Origin: Osedax frankpressi
Taxonomy: Eukaryota > Annelida > Polychaeta > Sabellida > Siboglinidae
NCBI GenBank assembly: GCA_964035775.1
Contig: OZ038315.1
Coordinates: 11,464,698-11,528,697, forward strand
Reading direction: 5' to 3'
DNA: 64,000 nt
Below the pieces are notes generated by a model. The model made no database searches. It worked only from the letters and a program-made list of their open reading frames with translations, and was not told where the DNA came from. Below are positions 1 to 13,994 of this stretch, one piece after another (the stretch's first letter is position 1; each line of letters begins with the position of its first letter). A program made the position numbers and the translations under genes.

Positions 1-929
1 TATACGAGCAATATTCAGACGATATAACTATTAATTAAAATAATAGAGATTATCATATTTACAGACTATTTAATTCATTATATATGCATTGGTTTGGATA
101 TGAAGATTATATTCTTATATTTTATTAAGTATATGAGTTGGCGAACACAATCATCTATACAAATATAAATTAAAATATAGTTTACTATTAACTAAATTGA
201 TATCTTAATACATACATCTTAAAATCATCTGATACATTTTCTATAAGAAATGTATATAATATTTAGCAATAATGTTTCGTAAATTAAGAACTTTTTTATA
301 ATTTGTAATTAAATATACTGTCGTGCGCAATTTTTATGGGTTCTCGCGTGTTTTTATATTTAGAAGTGCCGTTAAGATAATAATATAATTTATATAATTC
401 TAACATTTAAGAATTTATTTTATAAATATATAATAAAACAGTTGAATTGTTTAGCGGATTTTAAATATTCATAAAATAAAAATCATTTCATATATTATCA
501 TTTATACCCTAACAATAATTCATATTTGTTAGGTATATCTAGTTTCAATTACACTCTTAAATGATATGCCAATCAAGAATTGTAAATATTAAGATTTCAA
601 ATATGCAAATATTTTGTTTTAAAATTATATATTATAAATTAAACTACTAATTATAATTAGTAATTTAATTTATAATATAATATACACTATAGTTTTAACA
701 TTAACAAATGATCATTGTGTTTACATGTCTTAACACTAGTTAATTTGAAACAAGGTTAGCATGTATATAGTTAACACTAGTGAAACATGCATTCAACATA
801 TATGTAAACATCACAAACTTTTATTTATACATTATATATCATATTATCTTATTGGGCATTTCACGAATATAATATTTTTTCTAAATATATAAAATTATAG
901 TAATATCGATTTGAAATAAAAAAAAGTTA
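1..929. repeat. Repeat mosaic at window start (block E and GTTAAC-block remnants, reversed)
   Basis: Bases about 230-670 are the reverse complement of 45880-46380 (block E). Bases 700-815 hold a shortened GTTAAC/AACACTAGTG block like 45080-45180. The first 200 bases resemble 22725-22870. Sequence present between these parts elsewhere is missing here. No gene seen. Confidence 0.55.
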
Positions 930-965
930 CCATATAGTATAGTATACTCTATATAATAACGTTAA
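930..965. other. Uninterrupted target site of the 42.75-kb element
   Basis: Minus-strand reading runs ACTATACTATATGGTAAC and on into a T-rich stretch. Both flanks match the sequence on either side of 42749-44968, with nothing between. It documents the pre-insertion state. Confidence 0.7.
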
Positions 966-1966
966 ATGTATATATTATATGCATATATTAGTAGCATAAA
1001 ATATTTTGAATATCCTATAAATAATATACAAAAATGCAAGTGCTCCATGTAATATAAATATTAACGGTAATATCTGTAATATTATATTATTTATAAATAA
1101 AATAAATATAGAAAATAATTATGCCTAAGATTAAATCTTATATGAAATTGTACAAGCGAACACAATTATAAGTTAATAACGTGCTTATTTAGTAGAACTG
1201 ATTCAGAATCGTTTTCTAATGATGATAAGCCATTATCCACTAATTTCACGATTTAATATTCAAGAGAAAATTCATATATCTGGTTATAGTACTATGAGCA
1301 ATAGTGATAATGTCAATTATAATACTAATATTAATAATTTGTAAATAGTGATCTATTACATTTTATTTGAATTAATATGCATACTCTGATAAATATATTA
1401 TAATGTATTTATAAATATATATATATATATATTTATTAAATAAAATCATCTCTTTGAATATTGTAACAATGGTGACATTGGACGAATACGAGATTCTGAA
1501 GATTAATCTTATCAAAATAGATATTTTGATAAAGTAGTTACTAAATAGTAATAATTATTATTGTAAATATAAATGATATCGGGTTTTATAAATAATATAA
1601 TAGTATGTACCATAGGTAATATATGGTTTTGATCAAATAATATAATTAACATAGTATATTAACTTAATATTATAATTTAATAGTTTAATATACTCTCGTT
1701 GAAATAAAGATGTATAGTGTTCTTTCAATCAAACCGTACAATGTGATTACAATTATTGTAAACAAAATATATTAATATATATATTAATAATTTATTTATG
1801 ATTTAAACAAAATAAAGGAATTTGTAATTTATTTTTATGCCATCTTTGAGTTAATGAAAATAAATAAAATACGTGGCATCGTAATAAATAATTAAATTAT
1901 CACATATTCAGAATAAAAATTACAAATTAAAAATATATAACATATACATTTCATAAAAATACTATT
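966..1966. repeat. Flank of K copy 1 (reverse complement of 41.4-42.7 kb)
   Basis: Bases 966-1440 match 41980-42720 reversed. Bases 1440-1966 match the sequence downstream of K copies, including GGTGACATTGGACGAAT (1471) shared with 20231 and 58687 (reversed), and a degenerate second promoter near 1690-1755. No open gene. Confidence 0.55.
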
Positions 1967-2276
1967 TCATAGATATAGATTTTGTGTTGTAGATCGAGCA
2001 TTGCATAAACTCACATTGTAGAGCATGTACTGATACCTGTAATTGTTATTATAATATTACATTATATTAAAGAGAATACTAAATATAGGTAAATGAATTA
2101 ATAGTATATGCCTATCTATCATAACTATTACATATCAATACTATACATTAAGAAAAAAATTATAATATATATATAATAATATTTAAATATTCATCATATT
2201 ATATTTTATAAAAGTAAATAAATATATTTATCATTCAAGAGTCACTAACCAGAAATGTGGTTCTTTTTGTGTATAT

Positions 2277-2482
2277 TTATGGTAATGGAATATCCAAATC
2301 AATACACAATTCAAAGTCATAATAAATAACTACTAATATACCTGTAAATTAAAATTAAAATTATAATTGTATTATATTTTGAATTATATAATAAATACTA
2401 TTGTATTCAATAAATATATATTATTGAAATAAAAATGATTAATATTACATATGGAATACTTACTTGATTTAATCATTTTCAT
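2277..2482 (-). CDS. K unit, copy 1
   Basis: Exon 1 2482-2464, exon 2 2341-2250, exon 3 from 2036. The 27-codon frame is intact and ends at 2277. It is the mirror partner of copy 2 in the palindrome centred near 7.5 kb. Its downstream second promoter (about 1690-1755) is degenerate. Confidence 0.42.
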
Positions 2483-2562
2483 GTTGGTAGTACAGATGTA
2501 AAGTTAATTTATATAAATATTTAATAATAGAATAGAATATGATAATAAACTAAAATATGTAT

Positions 2563-2580
2563 TGTTTTTATACTCGCGCA
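2563..2580 (-). promoter_or_regulatory. K promoter, copy 1
   Basis: The minus strand reads TCTGCGCGAGTATAAAAAC, TATA box at 2572-2565. Confidence 0.55.
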
Positions 2581-2585
2581 GACAT

Positions 2586-2782
2586 GTCAGACGTCATAGA
2601 AATAATTCCTATTGGATAATAAATAAAGCATTTATTGGGGCGTAGATTTCTCAGAATTCATGTTCTGAGAAATAAATTAATCAATAAATTAATAAACGTA
2701 TATATTAATAAATTAATATATAACATTATACGTAATATAATTAAATTAAATTAAATTGATCATTTTAGAAGTACACACGTAT

Positions 2783-2853
<71 letters not shown>

Positions 2854-3415
2854 TTGAACAGTCTCATTTAATTAATTATAAAAATACATTTCTTATTTAT
2901 GCTATAAATTTATATATATATATATATAGCATATATAAGAAATTTATTATTGATAATTAATTATATAAGTTTATTAAAAGATTCACAGAATAATAATGTA
3001 TAGGATAAAAGTTGTGAGTATATAATATGTGCAAACTATAGTTTGCATACAATTACGATAAATAGTGGTGTAAATTAATTACAAATTATAAAAACAAATA
3101 TATCTACACAGAAGGACATAGTTTTATTAATATATACTACATATTTAATTTATTAAATGAGAATTTGTTATTTTAAATGTAGATTTTTTTATATAATCTA
3201 AATTTATATTTTTTTGTAATTGTAGGAATTGATCAATTGAATCAAATATTTATATAATATTTATAAATGTTCTTAAAAATAATAAGAAATTAATTTTCAT
3301 ATAAAATTTTAAATTTAATAAAACTTTCTCAATATAACAAAGTAATTTTCCTATATAATTATTTATATGTATATTAATTTACGTATATACAATATATAAA
3401 ATATGCTTGTACTTA
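2586..3415. repeat. Palindrome arm upstream of K copy 1, with (TA)n
   Basis: Reverse-complement match to 11640-12400. It contains TTCTCAGAATTCATG and its inverted partner ATGTTCTGAGAA at 2650-2672, a (TA)n tract at 2786-2851, and the 16-bp perfect palindrome GCAAACTATAGTTTGC at about 3032-3047. Confidence 0.6.
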
Positions 3416-4162
3416 ATTGGGAATTAAATAAAGGAAAACAATAAACATTTTTAGAAATCATCAAATTACCTATCTCTGATAATCAAGTTGAATGAGATTA
3501 TTCAAGAGTACTCCTATCCAAAGAATATGAGGATTTACTAATACGCATTAATACGTGTACATGTTATTTATTTTAGAAACTGTAGAATATCTATTATAGC
3601 ATATATCTTTATATACAATATTATATTTTTAATATATTACGTTAATATGATATTATTTATATGAATTTATTAATTATTAATTTATTAAGAATAAACTATT
3701 TGTATATATAAATAAAACTGTGTCCTACTGTGTAGATATTTATACATAACATTACAATAATAATAACAATTATTTGTTATCCATATGAAAATTACACTAT
3801 ATCTTATATTAGGTTACTATAGTAACTAATAATTATATTTAGAAGTAAACATTATGTCTATTTATAAAATAAAACTATTAACATATACCACTCGCCTGAT
3901 ATTTATGGAAATATAATTAGATATTGTAAATTTTATACGACTAAAATATGTTTATAGCTAAATTAATATCGTGTTCCCATAAAAATATATAGAAATAATA
4001 TACGAGAATATAATTAAATAATATTATGAGTAAATTTAACTATGACATTAAAAACTATTTAATAAATATTATGTATATATTCGATAAATGATATTGATAA
4101 ATATCATTTAAAATAAGATAAATTACTCTATTATATATGCCAATTAAGTACAAGCATATAAG
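3416..4162 (+). repeat. Block C, copy
   Basis: Begins GGAATTAAATAAAGGAAAAC and includes ATACGCATTAATACGTGTAC and the 14-bp palindrome GTTACTATAGTAAC (3813). Other copies: 5137-6130, 10840-11850, 16338-17050 (+), 62200-63110 (-). No coding signal. Confidence 0.6.
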
Positions 4163-5136
4163 GTTACATTTGTATTTATTTTAATTTATACAGTATTTAC
4201 TAACTTATCTAATGTTGTGTTATTATTTTTTGTAACTATAGTAATATAATATAAATATTGAATTAAATATATTAAATAGATTATCAAATTAAAAATATAT
4301 ATATATTATATATAATTAATGATAATATTATGACAACATTATTAGGAAGTGTAAACATGTATTAATCGTGATTATTTAGGTAGAGTAGAGCATTTGTTAG
4401 CATAGATAAATGTATTTATAATAATCGAGGTGGTGTTTAAATTAATTATTCCTTGAATATTTATACGTGAATGAAACTAGCATATTATTTTGAATACTTG
4501 CAATTGAGAGATATGTGAAATGAGGAGTATACGGAAGCTATAGCTTCTGTATCCTCTAGAACAAGGGAATTCTATAATACTGCATGCATTTGACATTATA
4601 ATATATACATAGTTTTCTTTTATCATAAACTATTTCAAATTAACTCATTAATATGAATTAAAATATATTTACAAATACCTTACTAATTTAATTATATGTA
4701 TGAAGTGTTATGGATTACATATGTATTCTTATTCCCAATATAATTATACTCACTTTAATCTATAGGGTGTATATATATATATATAACTAAAATATAACTT
4801 TTTTAAATACAAATCTGTTATGGAAATAATTATATTTAACATTATGAATAAGTACTATTTATATCAAATTAAATCTTATCATTATATAAATATTTAATAA
4901 AGAATTCTGTGAAATCAACTGCTAAATATTTGACGATTTTTTAAATCTAGATTTTAGAATTTAATATATAATTATTATAGTTTATTTAATTATGGTTATT
5001 AATAATAACAATAACAAGTTATAAATTTGATAATAAACAATACGAATGAAGATCAATAAAATAAAGAAAGACGAATATCGACACCAACAAAATAGAAATA
5101 AATGCCTAGAATAAATACAATGTCATTTTCAAGGGA
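4163..5136 (+). repeat. Blocks A then B, copies
   Basis: Block A (4163-4520) starts GTTACATTTGTATTTATT and ends in a purine-rich AATGAGGAG stretch. Block B (4525-5130) starts at AGCTTCTGTATCCTCTAGAA. Block B ends with a 22-codon micro-ORF at 5046-5114 (MKINKIKKDEYRHQQNRNKC, L, E) that is also present at 10750 and, varied, at 16252 and 25021. Confidence 0.55.
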
Positions 5137-6130
5137 ATTAAATAAAGGGAAACAATAAACATTTTTAGAAATCATCAAATTATCTATCTCTGATAATCAA
5201 GTTGAATGTGATTATTCAAGAGTACCTCTATCCAAATAATATGAAGATTTACTAATACGCATTAATACGTGTACACTGTACATGTTATTTATTTTAGAAA
5301 ATGTAGACGATTTATTATAGCATATCTCTTTATATATAATATTATATTTTTAATATATTACGTTAATATGATATTATTTATATGAATTTATTAGGAATAA
5401 ACTATTTGCTAATGAAATATATTTATAAATTAAATATATAGTAGATATTAATAAAACTATGTCCTACTGTGTAGATATTTATACATAACATTACAATAAT
5501 ATTAACAATTATTTGTTATCCATATAACAATTACTCTATAGCGTATATTTTACTAGGTTACTATAGTAACTAATAATTATATATAGAAGAAAACATTATG
5601 TTTCTATTTATATAATAAAACTATTGGCATCTATCAACTTGTGAGATAATTATGGAAAAATAATTGGATATTGTAAATTTTCTACGACTAAAATATGTTT
5701 AGATTAATTAAATAATGTTATGGGTAAGATATTAAAAATTAATACATTAAAAACTATTAAATATTTAATAAATATTATGTATATATTCGATAGATGATAT
5801 TGATAAATATCATTTAAAATAAGATACATTACTCAATTATATAAGCCAATTAAGTACAAGCATATTATATATATATATTGTATATGCGTAAATTAATATT
5901 CATATAAATACTTATATAGGAAAATAACTTTGTTATTCTGAGAAAGTTTTATTAAATTTAAAATTGTATATGAAAATAAATTTCTTATTATTTTTAATAA
6001 CATTTATAAATATTATATAAATATTTGATTCAATTAATCAATTCCTACAATTACAAAAAAAGTATAAATTTAGATTATATAAAAAATCTACATTTAAAAT
6101 AACAAATTCTCTAATAAATATTATGTATAT
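5137..6130 (+). repeat. Block C, second copy
   Basis: A direct duplicate of 3416-4162 that extends further into the block, with GTTACTATAGTAAC at about 5556. It joins the N exon region at its end. No coding signal. Confidence 0.6.
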
Positions 6131-6171
6131 ATTCGATAAATAATAGAAGGTAAAAATAGCAAATATAAAGA

Positions 6172-6412
6172 CTAAGGAGAAATGTTTCCATTCATTTTAG
6201 TCTTATTTAGTCGTAGCCTATCACTAATGATCCAGTTACAGATATCCTGCAGATCAAAATACGTTCTGGTTAAATTGATCAGGGAATATTTGAAGTCTGT
6301 AATAGTAGTTATGCAATAATTAACAACTTCTTCAAAATGCAATCTTACTAATTATATTGATTTTAGTATTGAATATTTTAACTTTTATCTCAATAGCTAT
6401 TATAATTTTTAT
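6172..6412 (-). CDS. N exon pair, copy 1 (unidentified protein-like C-terminus)
   Basis: The terminal exon 6296-6172 follows a TATTACAG acceptor and encodes FKYSLINLTRTYFDLQDICN then WIISDRLRLNKTKMNGNISP and TAG. An upstream open segment (6412-6349) ends in A with a GTAAGA donor; its 52-nt intron joins in phase, giving IFNTKINII then NFKYS. No start codon or further exon is visible. Composition (W, C, D, R, Q, P) is unlike random A+T-rich sequence. I do not recognise the protein. Confidence 0.35.
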
Positions 6413-7039
6413 TTAATTTACACGAATATTTAGCGTAATTGTATGCAAACTATAGTTTGCTCACATTATATACTCACAACTTTAGTATTGTTCTGTGAAT
6501 CTTTTAATAAACTTATATAATTAATTATCAATAATAAATTTCTTATATATGCTGTATATATATATATCAATTTCTTAGCTATGCTATATATACCCCATAG
6601 GTCACTTTACAAAGCAAAAACTAGATAATAAAATATATATTCTATAATCTAAAGAAGTTACGAAATAATACACAGACTCATTTAAATCATTATATTTCGG
6701 AAAGTTAAATTTATTTTAAATGACTAATTATGCTGGAGTAATTAAATACCAACGATGAAACATAAATAAACTTATATAGCTAAAAGATATAGGTATCATA
6801 TAAACAAATATGTATTTGTTAAATACAAACGAAGAAATAAACTACATTAATAGAAAAAGTTCGTTTGTGAAATATCATTCAAATACAAGTTAGGATAATT
6901 TTGTTAATATTTATGAATAATTGATTTGTATGAATATTTTATTAATTATATGAGATATTTATTTATTATTAAGAGTTACATTTTAATTATATTTCATTTA
7001 AGTGACCTTTATATATATTACACTATATAACTAACCACA

Positions 7040-7090
<51 letters not shown>

Positions 7091-7100
7091 TATATTATTA
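6413..7100. repeat. Block D plus (TA)n
   Basis: Contains GCAAACTATAGTTTGC (6444), GGTCACTTTACAAAGCAAAA and ATTATGCTGGAGTAATTAAA. Other copies: 17050-17735, 25700-26215 (+); 31925-32530, 53165-53760, 61470-62130 (-). A (TA)n run closes it at 7041-7088. Confidence 0.6.
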
Positions 7101-7330
7101 TATAGCGATAACAATGATGTGTAATTATAATTATTGAAATTACAATATTGATTATAATTTCTTGATGAATTCGTCTAATTGTTGATTAATTAATTTTAAG
7201 TTTTGTTTGTGATATTTATATTTAGAATTTCTTGTTGAATTCGTTTATTTATTGATTAATTAATTTATATTTTAGCTTAAAATATTAATATTTATTATTT
7301 CTTGATTAATTCGTCTACATTATTTTAATT
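7101..7330. repeat. Degenerate tandem repeat, three units of about 75 bp
   Basis: TTTCTTGATGAATTCGTC, TTTCTTGTTGAATTCGTT and TTTCTTGATTAATTCGTC recur about 75 bp apart, each followed by TTGATTAATTAATTT or similar. Relatives: 17735-17890 (+), 29650-29830, 46630-46805 and 61210-61460 (-). Confidence 0.7.
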
Positions 7331-8890
<1,560 letters not shown>

Positions 8891-8939
8891 AGTAGTAATA
8901 GTAGTAGTAGTAGTAGCAGTAGAGGTAGTAGCAGTAGAG

Positions 8940-9026
<87 letters not shown>

Positions 9027-9027
9027 A

Positions 9028-9117
<90 letters not shown>
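8891..9117. repeat. (TAG)n microsatellite, about 75 units
   Basis: An almost pure TAG/AGT trinucleotide tract with a few interruptions near 8898, 8917-8941, 8983 and 9027. It yields long poly-serine and poly-valine frames that are not genes. It is the only trinucleotide tract of its kind here. Confidence 0.97.
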
Positions 9118-9118
<1 letters not shown>

Positions 9119-10426
9119 TTAGCTATTCATATACTTAGTAACATTTTGCATATGATAATATTATCTCCGTATCCAAGATAAAGTATATATAATTAATTAA
9201 ATATCATGTACATATGATAGTCTCTAATTATTTTAATCAATATTATCGTAGGAATATTGCTGCTAGGTTACATTTGTATTTATTTTAATTTATACAGTAT
9301 TTACTAACTTATCTAATGTTGTGTTATTATTTTTTTTGTAACCATAGTAATATTACCATATTAATATAATGTAAATATTGAATTAAATATATTAAATAGA
9401 TTATCAAATTAAAAGTATACATGTATTATATATAATTAATGATAATATTATTAGGAAGTGTAAACATGTATTGATCGTGATTATTTAGATAGAGTAGAGA
9501 ATTTGTTACCATAGATAAATGTATTTAAAATAAACGAGGTGGTGTTTAAATTAATTATTCCTTGAATATTTATACGTGAATGAAACTAGCATATTATTTT
9601 GAATACGTGCAATTGAGAGAGAATGTGAAATGAGGAGTGGAGATATACATGAATAACAATAATAAGTTTTATTAAATACATGGTATTACCAATTACTAAT
9701 TATTTAAAGTAGATTGAAACTAATCTACAATGAAAATTCTATATATCGATAAAGATAAAGAACGTATGGTTTCGATATAAATAAGACCAAATGATCTATA
9801 CTCAATATCATTATATATCCCAATTAGAACAAAATAATTTGATCATAACATCACTTCAGAAGAATTCATGTTAATTATTATTTTATATGAGTTTTATCTA
9901 AATTACCTCGCACCTGAGTTGATTTGAGATAAAAGGAAATTTCAGTTTATTTGATGTTATTATTTCGATATTATTTAGATCTAAAGTTACTTGACTTGAA
10001 TCTGTATATATCATAGCATTATTTAATTTATAATTAAATATATAAGTATAGTATATTTATATAAATATATAATATAATTGATTATATATAAATATTATAT
10101 TCAATTATTTATTGATGTTCCATCAGTTACAGAAAAGTATATATTTAAATATTAATAAATCTCCGATTTAAATTTAAAATGTAGACATTATATATAATAT
10201 TATAGTTTCTGTATCATCTAGAACAAGGGAATTCTATAATACTGCATGTATTTGACATTATAATATATGCATAGTTTTCTTTTATCATAAACTATTTCAA
10301 ATTAACTCATTAATATGAATTAAAATATATTTGTAAAACCTTACTAATTTAATTATATGTATGAAGTGTGATGGATTACATATGTATTCTTATTCCCAAT
10401 ATAATTATACTCACTTTAATCTATAG

Positions 10427-10471
<45 letters not shown>

Positions 10472-10839
10472 ATTTAGTTATATATATATAACTAAAATAT
10501 AACTTTTTTAAATACAAATCTGTTATGGAAATTATTATATTTAACATCATGAATAAGTACTATTTATATCAAATTAAATCTTATCATTATATAAATATTT
10601 AATATAGAATTCTGTGAAAGCAACTGCTAAATATTTTACGATTTTTTAAATTTAGATTTTAAAATGTAATACATAATTATTATAGTTTATTTAATAATGG
10701 TTATTAATAATAACAATAACAAGTTATAAATTTGATAATAAACAATACGAATGAAGATCAATAAAATAAAGAAAGACGAATATCGACACCAACAAAATAG
10801 AAATAAATGCCTAGAATAAATACAATGTAATTTTCAAGG
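9118..10839 (+). repeat. Blocks A, A2 and B, second array
   Basis: Block A starts at 9267 and duplicates 4163. Block A2 (about 9635-10195) includes ATACATGAATAACAATAATA and GATCTAAAGTTACTTGACTT. Block B follows at 10200-10830 with a (TA)n run at 10430-10464 and the MKINK micro-ORF near 10750. The 4.2-kb array lacks A2. Confidence 0.55.
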
Positions 10840-11870
10840 GAATTAAATAAAGGGAAACAATAAACATTTTTAGAAATCATCAAATTATCTATCTCTGATA
10901 ATCAAGTTGAATGTGATTATTCAAGAGTACCTCTATCCAAAGAATATGAGGATTTACTAATACGCATTAATACGTGTACATGTTATTTATTTTAGAAACC
11001 GTAGAAGATATATTATATCATATATCTCTAGATACAATATTATATTTTTAATATATTACATTAATATGATATTATGTATATGAATTTATTAAGAATAAAC
11101 TATTTGCAAATGAAATATATTTATAAATTAAATATATAGTAGATATTAATAAAACAATGTCCTACTGTGTAGATATTTATACATAACATTATAATAATAT
11201 TAACAATTATTTGTTATCCATATAACAATTATTCTATAGCGTATCTTAGGTTACTATAGTAACTAATAATTATATATAGAAGTAAACATTATGTTTCTAT
11301 TTATAAAATATAACTATTGGCATCTATCAACTTGAAAGATAATTATGGAAAAATAATTGGATATTGTAAATTTTATACGACTAAAATATGTTTAGATCGT
11401 GTTCCCATAAGTAAGATATTAAAAATTAAGACATTAAAAACTATTAAATATTTAATAAATATTATGTATATATTCGATAGATGATATTGATAAATATCAT
11501 TTAAAATAAGATACATTACTCTATTATATACGCCAATTAAGTACAAGCATATTATATATATATATATATATATATATTGTATATACGTAAATTAATATAC
11601 ATATAAATAATTATATAGGAAAAATAACTTTATTATTCAGAGAATTTTGTATTCAATTTAAAATTTTATAGTAAAATAAATTTCTTATTAATTTTAAGAA
11701 CATTTATAAATATTATATAAATATTTGATTCATTTGATCAATTCCTACAATTAAAAAAAAGTATAAATTTAGATTATATAAAACATCTACATTTAAAATA
11801 ACAAATTCTCTAATAAATATGATGTATATATTCGATAAATAATAGAAGGTAAAAATAGCAAATATAAAGA
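10840..11870 (+). repeat. Block C, third copy
   Basis: Same order as 5137-6170, ending at the truncated N exon, with GTTACTATAGTAAC near 11252. No gene. Confidence 0.6.
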
Positions 11871-11972
11871 CTAAGGAGAAATGTTTCCATTCATTTTAGT
11901 CTCATTTAGTCGTAGCCTATCACAAATGATCCAGGTACAGATATCCTGCAGATCAAAATACGTTCTGGTTAC
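11871..11972 (-). pseudogene. N exon, copy 2, 5'-truncated
   Basis: It keeps RTYFDLQDIC, then TWIICDRLRLNETKMNGNIS and TAG, with three replacements and no stop relative to copy 1. The upstream part, including the acceptor, is replaced by another repeat. Confidence 0.35.
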
Positions 11973-12058
11973 AGACAACTTTTATCCTATATAGTAGTAT
12001 TCTGTGAATCTTTTAATAAACATATATAATAAAATTATTAATAATAAATTTCTTATGT

Positions 12059-12093
<35 letters not shown>

Positions 12094-12175
12094 TTATAGC
12101 ATAACTAAGAAATGTATTATTTATAATTAATTAAATGAGACTGTTCAAAGATATATATATATATATATATATATA

Positions 12176-12214
<39 letters not shown>

Positions 12215-12404
12215 TGTGTACTTCTAAAATGATCAATTTAATTTAATTTATATTATATTACGTATAATGTAATTTATTAATGTATTAATATATTCGTTTA
12301 TTAATTTATTAATTTCTCAGAACATGAATTCTGAGAAATCTACGCCCCAATAATTTCTTTATTTATTATCCAATCGGAATTATTTCTATGAATTCTGACA
12401 TGTC
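11973..12404. repeat. Palindrome arm upstream of K copy 2, with (TA)n
   Basis: Reverse complement of 2586-3010. It contains (TA)n at 12066-12091 and 12152-12211 and the inverted pair TTCTCAGAAC / GTTCTGAGAA-type around 12315-12340. No gene. Confidence 0.6.
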
Positions 12405-12422
12405 TGCGCGAGTATAAAAACA
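12405..12422 (+). promoter_or_regulatory. K promoter, copy 2
   Basis: TCTGCGCGAG and TATAAAAA (12413-12420) are spaced exactly as in copy 4. Confidence 0.55.
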
Positions 12423-12498
12423 ATACATATTTAAGTTTATTATCATATCCTGTTTTAAAAATATTTATATAAATTAACTTTACATCTGTACTACCAAC

Positions 12499-12704
12499 AT
12501 GAAAATGATTAAATCAAGTAAGTATTCCATATGTAATATTAATCATTTTTATTTCAATAATATATATTTATTGAATACAATAGTATTTATTATATAATTC
12601 AAAATATAATACAATTATAATTTTAATTTTAATTTACAGGTATATTAGTAGTTATTTATTATGACTTTGAATTGTGTATTGATTTGGATATTCCATTACC
12701 ATAA
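12499..12704 (+). CDS. K unit, copy 2
   Basis: Exon 1 is 12499-12517 and exon 2 starts at 12640 after a 122-nt GTAAGT-ACAG intron. The 27-codon frame ends at TAA 12704. Exon 2 continues to a GTTAGT donor after 12731, and exon 3 starts at 12946. Against copy 4 the first frame is unchanged. In the overlapping downstream frame there are two replacements (E to V in exon 2, N to K in exon 3). Confidence 0.42.
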
Positions 12705-13247
12705 ATATACACAAAAAGTACCACATTTCTGGTTAGTGACTCATGAATTATTAAATATATTTATTTACTTTTATAAAATATAATATGATGAATATTTAAA
12801 TATTATTATATATATATTATAATTTTTTTCTTAATGTATAGTATTGATATGTAATAGTTATGATAGATAGGCATATACTATTAATTCATTTACCTATATT
12901 TAGTATTCTCTTTAATATAATGTAATATTATAATAACAATTACAGGTATCAGTACATGCTCTACAAAGTGAGTTTATGCAATGCTCGATCTACAACACAA
13001 AATCTATATCTATGAAATAGTATTTTTATGAATTATATATGTTATATATTTTTAACTTGATATTTATATTCTGAATATGTTATAATTTAATTATTTATTA
13101 CGATGCCACGTCTTTTATTTATTTTCATGAACTCTAAATTAAAAATTTTTTTATTTTGTTTAAATCGTAAACAAATTATTAATATATATAATATATTTTG
13201 TTTACAATAATTTGATATATAATATTATCATTATAATAATGAAATAT

Positions 13248-13320
13248 AGTCTGCGCAGATTGCATCTTTATAAAGGAACGTCTTTCTTCTTCTCAAGCTT
13301 TACTGAACGAACACTATAAA
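13248..13320 (+). promoter_or_regulatory. Second promoter-like site downstream of K copy 2
   Basis: AGTCTGCGCAGATTGCATC is followed by TTTATAAAGG (TATA at 13269) and a pyrimidine-rich CTTTCTTCTTCTCAAGC start-site-like stretch. No frame longer than a few codons follows closely, so any transcript may be non-coding. Confidence 0.4.
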
Positions 13321-13607
13321 CGAGATTGTATTAAACTATGAAATTATAATATTAAGTTATATAATACTATGTTAATTATATTATTTGATCAAAACCATAT
13401 ATTACCTATAGTACCTACTATTATGTTGTTTATAAATTTCCAGTTTATTATTTTAAAATATATATATATTAATATAATATGAAAATAAAATCCGACATCA
13501 TTTATATTTACAATAATAATATTCAATATTAATAATAATATTCAAATATTAAGATAGATGATTCTATTTAATAGATATGTATATATAGAGTATACTATAC
13601 TATATAG
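13321..13607. repeat. Repeat between the second promoter of K copy 2 and the element
   Basis: Matches 41685-41985 directly. About 735 bp found at 41985-42720 are missing here, which brings AGATATGTATATATA next to the element flank. No gene. Confidence 0.5.
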
Positions 13608-13802
13608 AACACATATATGCATATATGTTAAAAATAAATGAGTGAAACAACCTTTATTAAATTCTGAAAAATATAAAGGTTTTCAAAACTTTATCATATT
13701 TTAAATTTGACATAAAGGTTTTTATCATAAATGTGAAATGTAATAAAGATTATTATTTTGTGTATATGTTTTTCCCATACACACACACATATACACACAC
13801 AC

Positions 13803-13837
<35 letters not shown>

Positions 13838-13909
13838 ACATAATAATCACATATAATGACAATATTTATGCTATAAATTAAATAAATTAACTTACACTTA
13901 AAAATAAAC

Positions 13910-13954
<45 letters not shown>

Positions 13955-13959
13955 TATTC

Positions 13960-13994
<35 letters not shown>

